From contig CM044309.1 of assembly GCA_024291935.2 (NCBI GenBank), forward strand, positions 97,303,628 through 97,367,627: a DNA stretch of 64,000 nt, given 5' to 3'. Positions 56,941 through 64,000 of this stretch are shown here, in pieces. Under the pieces are notes generated by a model, which saw only the letters and a list, made by a program, of their open reading frames with translations, was not told where the DNA came from and ran no database searches. Both the position numbers and the translations under genes were made by a program. This DNA is from Okapia johnstoni (Eukaryota > Chordata > Mammalia > Artiodactyla > Giraffidae). Position 1 is the first letter of the stretch, and every line of letters starts with the position of its first letter.

Positions 56941-57344
56941 TTTGCTGTTCAGTCACTAAGTTGTGTCTTACTCTCGCGACCCATGGACTGCAGCATGCCA
57001 GGCTTTGATTTCTTCACTGTTGCCCACAGTTTGCTTAGACTCATGTCCACTGAGTCTGTGACGCCGTTTAACCGTCTCATCCTCTGTCATCCCCTTCTCC
57101 TGCCTTCAATGCTTCCCATCAGCAGAATCTTTTCCCATGAGCTGGCTCCTCGCATTAGGTGGCCAAAGTATTGAAGCTTCAGCACCAGTCTTTCTAATGA
57201 ATATTCAAGGTTGATTTCCTTTAGAACTGACTGGTTTGATCTCCTTGCTGACTAAGGGACTCTCAAGAGTCTTCTCCACCACCACAGTTTGAAAGCATCA
57301 ATTTGTTGCTTGACTACACTGGAAAACTGTGGATCAATCTGTCC
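56941..57344 (-). mobile_element. Old BovB 3' portion with internal gaps
   Basis: Antisense BovB terminus with a TTTGCTGTTCAG tail, more diverged than its neighbours and with small deletions (for example near 57300). It extends to the 'ggaaaactgtgg' counterpart in ORF2. Confidence 0.92.
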
Positions 57345-57967
57345 ATAACATTAATTCCTTTGACCATATATACCTAGAAGTGATTTGTAGACAGTACAAG
57401 GTTGAGTTATATGTTTAGGGCTCAGAAAATCTTGACATTGATTTATGATATATCCATATCCTTTTGAAAGCACCTGAGTAGCTTGAAAGATTTGTAATTT
57501 TAAAGAAATGAGGGATCTAATTAATACTGAGGTATCATAAAATTGATTCTGCAAGGGTCTGTATCTGAGATAATGTTCATTAGAGCAATTATAAATCCCC
57601 AAAGCAATGTACAAATAACAACTGACTTAGCTAGAGATACTTGGTGAGAGAATTATGAGCCAAGATTGGAAGTAGATCCTTTAGAGTTGAACTGGCAATT
57701 TGTTATGTGTCTGAGCTTTGTTTGCTTTGTTTTTACTGTTGTTCTACACTTTTATTACTTTCCTGTCATTTGACACCTCACAATCATATCTGACTGGGGC
57801 AAATATTTCACTGCTGACATGAGAAAACCTCAGTCATACTAATCTCCAGCAATGAGAGAAATGAAAGGCTTTGTTTTTTTCCTTATCTCTTTAATTACAC
57901 AGTTAGCAATATTAATTCCTAAAAAAGAGAGGCTCCTCCACTGCTCCCAGGCAACACCCTACTTAAC
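57345..57967. other. Unique stretch
   Basis: Nothing recognised. Confidence 0.45.
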
Positions 57968-60507
57968 TTCAGTTCAGTCGCTCTGTTGTGTCCGACTCTT
58001 TGCGACTCCACGGACTGCAGCACGCCAGGCCTCCCCATCCATCACCAACTCCCAGAGTTTGCTCAAACTCATGTCCATTGAGTCGGTGATGCCATCCAAC
58101 CATCTCATCCTCTGTCATCCCCTTCTCCTCCAGCCTTCAGTCTTTCCCAGCATCAGGGTCTTTTCAAATGAGTCAGTTCTTTGCATCAGGTTGCCAAAGT
58201 ATTGGAGTTTCATCTTCAACATCAGTCCTTCCAGTGAATACTCAGGACTGATTTCCTTTAGATAGACTGGTTGGATCTCCTTGCTGTCCAAGGGACTATC
58301 AAGAGTCTTCTCCAACACCACAGTTCAAAAGCATCAATTCTTCAGTGCTCAGCTTTCTTTATGCTCCAACTCTCATATCCATACATGATCACTGGAAAAA
58401 CCACAGCTTTTACTAGACAGACATTTGTTGGCAAAGTAATGTCTCTGCTTTTTAATATGCTGTCTAGGTTGGTCATAACTTTTCTTCCAAGGAGTAAGCA
58501 TCTTTTAATTTCATGGCTGCAGTCACCATCTACAGTGATTTTGGAGCCCCAGAAAATAAAGTCTGTCACTGTTTCCACTGTTTCCCATCTGTTTGCCATG
58601 AAGTGATGGGACAGCTTGCCTTGATCTTAGTTTTCTGAATGTTGAGTTTAAGCCAGGTTTTTCACTCTCCTCTTTCACTTTCATCAAGAGTCTCTTTAGT
58701 TCTTTTTTGCTTTCTGCCATAAGGGTGGTGTCATCTGCATATCTGAGGTTATTGATATTTCTCCTGGAAATCCTGATTCCAGCTTGTGATTCATCCAGTT
58801 CAGAATTTCTCATGATGTACTCTCCATGTAAGTTAAATAATCAGGGTGACAATATACAGCCTTGAGGTACTCCTTTCCCAATTTGGAACCAGCCTGTTGT
58901 TCCATGTCCAGTTCTAACTCTTGTTTCTTGGCCAGCATACCTCCAGATGTCTCAGGAGGCAGATCAGGTGGTCTGATATTCCCATCTCTTTCAGAATTTT
59001 CCACAGTTTGTTGTGATCCACATAGTCAAAGGCTTTGGGGTAGTCAATAAAGCAGATGCTTTTCTGGAACTCTCTTGCTTTTTTGATGATCCAACAGATG
59101 TTGACAATTTGATCTCTGAGTCCTCTGCCTTTTCTATATCCAGCTTGAACATCTAGAAGTTCACAGTTCACATATTGTTGAAGCCTGGCTTGGAGAATTT
59201 TGAGCATCACTTTGCTAACGTGTGGGATGAGTGCAATTGTGCAGAAGTTTGAGCATTTTTGGCATTGGCTTTCTTTGGGATTGGAATGAAAACTATCCTT
59301 TTCCAGTCCTGTGGCTACTGCTGAGTTTTCCAAATTTGCTGGCACACTGATTGCAGCACTTTCACAGCTTTATCTTTGAGGATTTGAAATAGCTCAACTG
59401 GAATTCCATCACCTCCACTAGCTTTTTTGATAGTGATGCTTCCTAAGGCCCACTTGACTTCCATCCCAGGATGTCTGGCTCTAGGTGAGTGATCACACCA
59501 TCCTGGTTATCTGGGTCATGAAGATTTTCTTTTTGTATAGTTCTTCTTTGTATTCTTGCCACATCTTCTTAATAGCTTCTGCTTCTGTTAGGTCCATGCC
59601 GTTTCTGTCCTTTATTGTGCCCATTTTGCATGTAATGTTCCCTTGGTATCTCTAATTTTCTTGATGAGATCTCTAGTCTTTGCCATTCAATTGTTTTCCT
59701 CTATTTCTTTTCAGTGATCACTGAGGGAGGCTTTCTTATCTCTCCTCACTATTCTTTGGAACTCTGTATTCAAATGAGTATATCTTTCCTTTTTTCCTTT
59801 GCCTTTTGCTTCTCTTCTTTTCTCAGCTATTTGTAAGGCCTCCTCAGACAACCATTTTGCCTTTTTGCATTTCTTTTTCTTGGGGATGGTCTTGATCACT
59901 GCCTCTTATACAATGTCATGAACCTCCATCCATAGTTCTTCAGGTACTCTATCAGATCTAGTCCCTTGAATCTATTTGTCACTTCCACTGTATAATCGTA
60001 AGGGATTTTATTTAGGTCATACCTGAAATGGTCTAGTGGTTTCCCCTACTTTCTTCAATTTAGGTCTGAATTTGGCAATAAGGAGTTCATGATCTGAGCC
60101 ACCGTCAGCTCCTGGTCTTGATTTCGCTGACTGTATAGGGCTTCTCCATCTTTGGCTGCAAAGAATATAATCAATCTGATTTCAGTATTGACCATCTGGT
60201 GATGTCCATGTGTAGTGTCTTCTCTTGTGTTTTGGAAGAGGGTGTTTTCTATGACCAATGTGTTCTGTTGGCAAAACTCTATTAGCCTTTGTCCTGCTTC
60301 ATTCTGTACTCCCAAGGCCAAATTTGCCTGTTACTCCAGGTATCTCTTGACTTCCTACTTTTGCATTCCAGTCCCCTATAGTGAAAAGGACACCTTTCAT
60401 GGGTGTTAGTTCTAGAAGGTCTTGTAGGTCTTCGTAGAACCGTTCAACTTCAGCTTCTTCAGCATTACTGTTTGGGGCATAGATTTGGATTACTGTGGTA
60501 TTGAATA
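57968..60507 (-). mobile_element. Longest BovB LINE here, 2.5 kb, 5'-truncated
   Basis: Antisense copy from the TTCAG tail at 57968 through the ORF2 C-terminal tail, RT and linker into the endonuclease domain, ending near 60507. It still lacks the 5' UTR, ORF1 region and first part of the endonuclease. No duplication found. It is the only copy here that keeps endonuclease sequence. Confidence 0.95.
58115..60321 (-). pseudogene. BovB ORF2: endonuclease end, linker, RT and tail, in pieces
   Basis: Pieces in N-to-C order on the minus strand: endonuclease C-terminus (60055-60321, with NEAGQRLIEFCQQN and ELTVAQIMNSLLPNSDLN), linker (59711-59899, EEALQIAEKRREAKGK), RT N-part with motif A as FIDYPKAFDYVD (58914-59345), the YADD segment (58523-58813), and the post-RT tail (58342-58599 then 58115-58321). 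At least five frame breaks separate them, and a replacement of about 17 bases lies at 58935-58960 between motifs A and B. Not functional. Confidence 0.9.
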
Positions 60508-60866
60508 TTTATCCTCCGCTAACAATTAAACAGATCACAACAGGAATTTAATTTTCACTTATTTCATTTCCCAGTGCTGGTCTTACTCACACTGTTGCTT
60601 GTCCTTCTGCTTAAAGTAGGAAGCTTCCAAATACTTTGGCAACTTGGTCTCTAAAATGCTATGAAATGATCACACTTGGGGAATGATAGAAATGGCGGTG
60701 GGTGGTGTTCACACAATGCAACACAGCTCTCTGGGTACATTCTCAGATTCACTCTGCTATCCTCAGTTCCCTCTCACATTCATAGCAACTGTCCTCTACC
60801 ATGTTTTGAACAGTAGAAAACAAAGTATTTAATTTAATAAATTAATAACCCTATTAATACTGTATT
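60508..60866. other. Unique stretch
   Basis: Nothing recognised. Confidence 0.45.
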
Positions 60867-61100
60867 GGGGCTTCCCAAGGAGCTCAGTCATAAACAATCC
60901 ACCTGCCAAACAGGAGACTAGAGTTTGATCCCTACGTGAGAAGATCTCCTGGAGGGGAAATGGCAACCCATACCAGTATTCTTGCTTGAAAAATTCCATG
61001 GACAGTCCATATAGTCGCAAAGAGTTGGACTCAAATGAGCAAGTACACGACGACATGACAGACTTCGCAAAGAATCTGACTTGACTGAGTGTCTGAACAC
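60867..61100 (+). mobile_element. Bov-tA SINE with an extra partial tail
   Basis: Sense SINE (60867-61045, weak B box gtttgatccc at 60923-60932), shortened between 'catggac' and 'agtccat'. A second short copy of the SINE/BovB end ('cttcgcaaagaatctgactt') follows at 61064-61097, so two terminal segments lie in series. Confidence 0.85.
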
Positions 61101-61393
61101 CCAAGAATAGCCTTCTTTCACCAGAAATATAGTTTTGTTAGTGTTCTCTGTCATTTTATTTTATAGTATATCTTTGTATTTTGGAAATGTTGCTTAAAGT
61201 CTGAAAAGCAGGGGTTGCTGATATAATTTGAACTTGCGGAAATGACTAAGCTTGACATCAAGTGAGAACAAGACAATTCTATCTTTAGTCTCTTCAAAAA
61301 TCTTTCCATGTTATAAGAAAATCTAGGATGTATGTAATAAAAACAAGAAGTTGCAAGTTACATTGATCTATGCTCAAAGACCACCTTTGTATC
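61101..61393. other. Unrecognised segment before LTR
   Basis: No similarity to the 55.3-55.5 kb segment upstream of the other LTR, which helps set the LTR left edge. Confidence 0.45.
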
Positions 61394-61726
61394 TGCTGTA
61401 AAAAGTTAATAAACAGAAACCTCAGTTAAATAGATTGAACACCAGCAGGAGGAGCTTGCATGCTCTGTGATCACATAGAGCCCAACAGGTAGAGGAAGGA
61501 CTCCTTTCCTGGCAAGGACACAGCCAATGAAAAACCATGGACTCTCTGTTTATGAGAGTCCTCCCAACTTCCTTTCCCCTCTATAAAAGTATTCTCCTTC
61601 CCTTGCTTTGAGAGAGACTTGCACCCAGCTCAGCAGACTTGCCGACTCTGAAATGTAATTCTCTATTGATCTCAAATCAGTCTCTGCTGGAGAAATATCT
61701 GGCAGTCTGTCTGTTTCAGGTCAACA
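61394..61726 (+). mobile_element. Solo LTR of the same endogenous retrovirus family (copy 2)
   Basis: About 333 bp, TG...CA. A CCAAT-like 'agccaatgaaaa' lies at 61533-61544 and a TATA-like 'tctataaaagt' at 61581-61591, properly ordered for a plus-strand LTR promoter. The end 'gtctgtctgtttcaggtcaaca' region matches copy 1. No perfect flanking duplication and no viral genes adjacent. Confidence 0.75.
61533..61591 (+). promoter_or_regulatory. LTR promoter elements: CCAAT and TATA boxes
   Basis: ccaat at 61535-61539 and tataaaa at 61583-61589, about 45 bases apart, inside LTR copy 2. In intact gammaretrovirus-like LTRs these direct U3 transcription. Copy 1 has lost the CCAAT and TATA matches. 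Confidence 0.6.
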
Positions 61727-61863
61727 TTGTTTAAAGGATTAAACATTTTCCTAAAAAAATATTCCATTTTGAATAAACATTTCCGATTTTATAAAAACTT
61801 AGATTTACATTTTATATTTTGAGAAAAATTAAATACTTTAGCATGCAACTATTCATCATAAAT

Positions 61864-62087
61864 GGGGCTTCCCAGGTGGCACTAGTGGTAAAGTACCCAT
61901 CTGCCAATGCAGGAGATATAAGAGACGTGGGTTCAATCCTTGGGGCAGGAAGATCCCCTGGAGGGGCATGGCAACCCACTCCAGTATTCTTGCCTGGAAA
62001 ATCTCATGGACAGACAAGCCTTGAGGGCTACAGTCCATGGGGTCACAAGGATTCAGACATGACTGAAGCAACTTCATGCATACATGC
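61864..62087 (+). mobile_element. Bov-tA SINE with perfect 13-bp duplication
   Basis: Sense SINE starting 'ggggcttcccaggtggcac', degraded B box gttcaatcc at 61930-61938, tail of CATGCATACATGC type. Perfect duplication attcatcataaat at 61851-61863 and 62088-62100. Confidence 0.96.
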
Positions 62088-62100
62088 ATTCATCATAAAT

Positions 62101-62936
62101 ATGTAGGTGAAGTGAAAGATATGCATTTTTACGTACAAAATTTTATTTATAATTTTGCATCTACCAAATTTTATTCCTTTGCTATCATTATTACCACAAT
62201 GGAATTATTTAAAATGCAAGAAACTGTAAGAATGTCTTAAGAAAAGTCACAGAAATATAAAGCATATGAAACAGCAGTATTTTAACTTACACTGTCTCAG
62301 ATGGCTTATTACTTTTAAAATGTCAAATATAATTAGTCACAATTCTGAATTTTTCTAAACGGACAGGCACAATGTTAAATGCGACATGACTTCTGCAGAA
62401 TCCTAACTTGTTTTTATAAAAAAAAAAATAAATATCACTGATGAAATGTTATCACCTCAATTTTTCAATTTTAATGAGGATGTATTCACATGGAACAAAA
62501 CTAGCTCATTCACTTAGCTGGCAGAAGGCTTTTAGATTTAATTAAGACTAGTTTTTAAAAGATATAAAGTACTGAGGTTAAATGCAAACAGAGTTTTATT
62601 CTAGTCTGTATAATAATAGAAAATAATACCTTGTAATTAGATTGCCATTAGTGCATTCACTTGGCGGAAGTGGAGGTGGAGGAAGTGAGGGTGAGGTGGG
62701 GTTTGGAAGAAAGCATTATTAAATGACATATTGAGAAATGTAAATGTAAAAATGACATACTGAGAAATGTACATTATAAGGGAAATACAATGACCCTAAC
62801 ATCTTCCTGAAAGTACTAGCCATGTCAGTAAGAAAGAAACAAGAAACACAGTACAAATAGCTCTTTTAAAATGGGTAGACTAGGCAATAGGCCAATATAC
62901 ATTTTTTTCGTGTATTTAAAAAAAAAAAAAACATGA
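62101..62936. other. Repeat-free stretch; 62101-62660 is CNE-like
   Basis: No repeat recognised. Motifs of homeodomain type (taatta, attaga, tttaattaag at 62536-62545) cluster, with 'ctcattcacttagctggcag' and 'gtaattagattgccattagt' as complex non-repetitive runs. 62660-62705 is a purine-rich GGAGGTGGAGG patch. Conservation is untested. Confidence 0.35.
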
Positions 62937-62937
62937 T

Positions 62938-63232
62938 TGGGCTTCCCTGTTGTCTAGTGGTAAAAAATGCACCTGCCAATGCAGGAGACGTGAGTTTGAT
63001 CCCTGATCTGGGAGGATCCCACATGCTGTGGAGCAACTAATCCATGCACCACAACTATTGAGCTTGTGCTCTAGAGCCAGGGAGCCACAACTGCTGAAGC
63101 TCACACACTCTAGAGAGTGTGCTCCACAACAAGAGAATCCCTCGCACTGCGGCCAGAGGGTAGCCCCACTTGCCACAACTAGAGAAAAGCCTGAGCAGAA
63201 ACGAAGATCCAGTCGAGACAAAAATAAATGAA
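62938..63232 (+). mobile_element. CHR-family SINE, long form (CHR-2-like)
   Basis: tRNA-like head (B box gtttgatccc near 62994-63003), then repeated 'ccacaact' modules ('gccacaactgctgaagctca', 'gccacaactagagaaaagcc') and an AAATAAATGAA tail. Length of nearly 300 bp and module order fit the long CHR form rather than Bov-tA. Confidence 0.88.
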
Positions 63233-64000
63233 GAAAAATGATCAAAATACAATGATGTCCAATGAAGGATTTGAAATTTCCCAATAATTATGCTGCAGGG
63301 AGCAAAGACATACATAAACGGATCAGGGAGTAGGGGGTTAAGCTGTACAAAATTCACTCATCAGAGAAAAGATCACGGACTGACATTACCAAAATTTGAT
63401 TAGACTCAGGATCCATGTACTAGGAATCAATGTGTTCTTAGCTTCTGCCATTTCCTCTGTAATATGTCATTCTCCAGGGTCCTGCCTTCTAATAGGGGGG
63501 CGTACCAGTGTTATATCCTCTCTGGTGCACAAACATAGCAAAAAAATTAGGAAGGATTTGCAGGTTAAAACAGACAGGGATTGTAATTCCTACAGCTGAG
63601 GGACTTGGAAAGCATAAATGGAGAAAAGGGCTGTGAGTATGAAGTTAAAAGACTTGTCATGCTGGTCAATGCCCACAGGAAAAAGAAAACTGGTCCTGGG
63701 ATCTTAGAGTGTTTTGCAACATTCCAAGTACAATCTAGACAAAACAGAATAAATCCACAAAGGGCCTTGCACTTCAAATTGCTGCAAAGTGGTTGTAGAA
63801 CAGGGAATTACCAAAGTAATCGGATTTAACAAAGTAAGATACAAAAACAATGAATACAAAAATAAATAAGTAAATAAATATAAATCCACTTCAAAGCAGG
63901 GTTAAGTTTCACAGGCTTTAGTCTCCTGTGATCTTAGAGACACCAAGAGGAGCAGAAATATCTGCTTTTTCTTACTGAAACTGTATTTATCTCATTTAAA
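63233..64000. other. Unique stretch to window end, with (AAAT)n at 63857-63888
   Basis: No repeat recognised apart from the short AAAT microsatellite. The open frames at 63565-63829 on both strands have no recognised domain. Confidence 0.45.

Noticed and set aside
55545..61726. A complete provirus bounded by the two LTRs
   Set aside because: No gag, pol or env-like sequence lies between. The interval consists of BovB copies, a SINE, microsatellites and unique DNA, and the LTRs are diverged with different flanks.

Overview
This is nuclear DNA from a ruminant, most likely a bovid (cattle, buffalo, sheep or goat). The diagnosis rests on repeats: at least 16 pieces of the RTE-type LINE BovB, more than 20 tRNA-headed Bov-tA/Bov-A2 SINEs, four CHR-family SINEs, an artiodactyl L1 3' end, and older mammalian L1M, MIR and MER5-like remnants. 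The DNA between the repeats is AT-rich. I could not separate cattle from sheep or goat by eye.

I see no host protein-coding gene, rRNA, tRNA gene or CRISPR array. The only protein-like sequence is decayed BovB ORF2 (end of the endonuclease, reverse transcriptase, C-terminal tail) plus unreadable old L1 ORF2. The window therefore looks like intergenic DNA (a gene desert) or the inside of a very long intron.

Layout: 0.9-2.2 kb, a BovB carrying a nested 50-bp BovB tail; 3.8-8.8 kb, scattered SINEs and an old L1; 9.0-10.9 kb, two BovB copies in tandem; 10.9-13.9 kb, two opposed old L1s with SINEs inside the first; 14-22 kb, short inserts, a GC-rich block at 16.6-17.0 kb, a 5'-inverted L1 joined to a cut SINE, and a mostly unique stretch at 19.6-21.8 kb; 22.4-24.5 kb, the best-preserved BovB reverse transcriptase; 25.6-50.8 kb, a mosaic of old L1s, SINEs, short BovB tails and unique DNA; 51.3-60.5 kb, a BovB-rich cluster including a 5'-inverted copy and the longest copy; two LTRs of one endogenous retrovirus family at 55.5 and 61.4 kb; and unique, possibly conserved DNA at 62.1-62.7 kb.

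The most informative signals concern retrotransposon mechanism. They are a BovB with a 5' inversion inside a perfect 11-bp target-site duplication, a 50-bp BovB tail with a perfect 12-bp duplication, a BovB internal deletion at a 7-nt microhomology, an L1 inversion fused to a SINE at microhomology, and a BovB/SINE chimera. Several unique stretches resemble conserved non-coding elements in composition only, which would need alignment to test. Repeat family names come from recognised consensus features, not from a database search, and boundaries without a visible duplication are good to about 5-20 bases.
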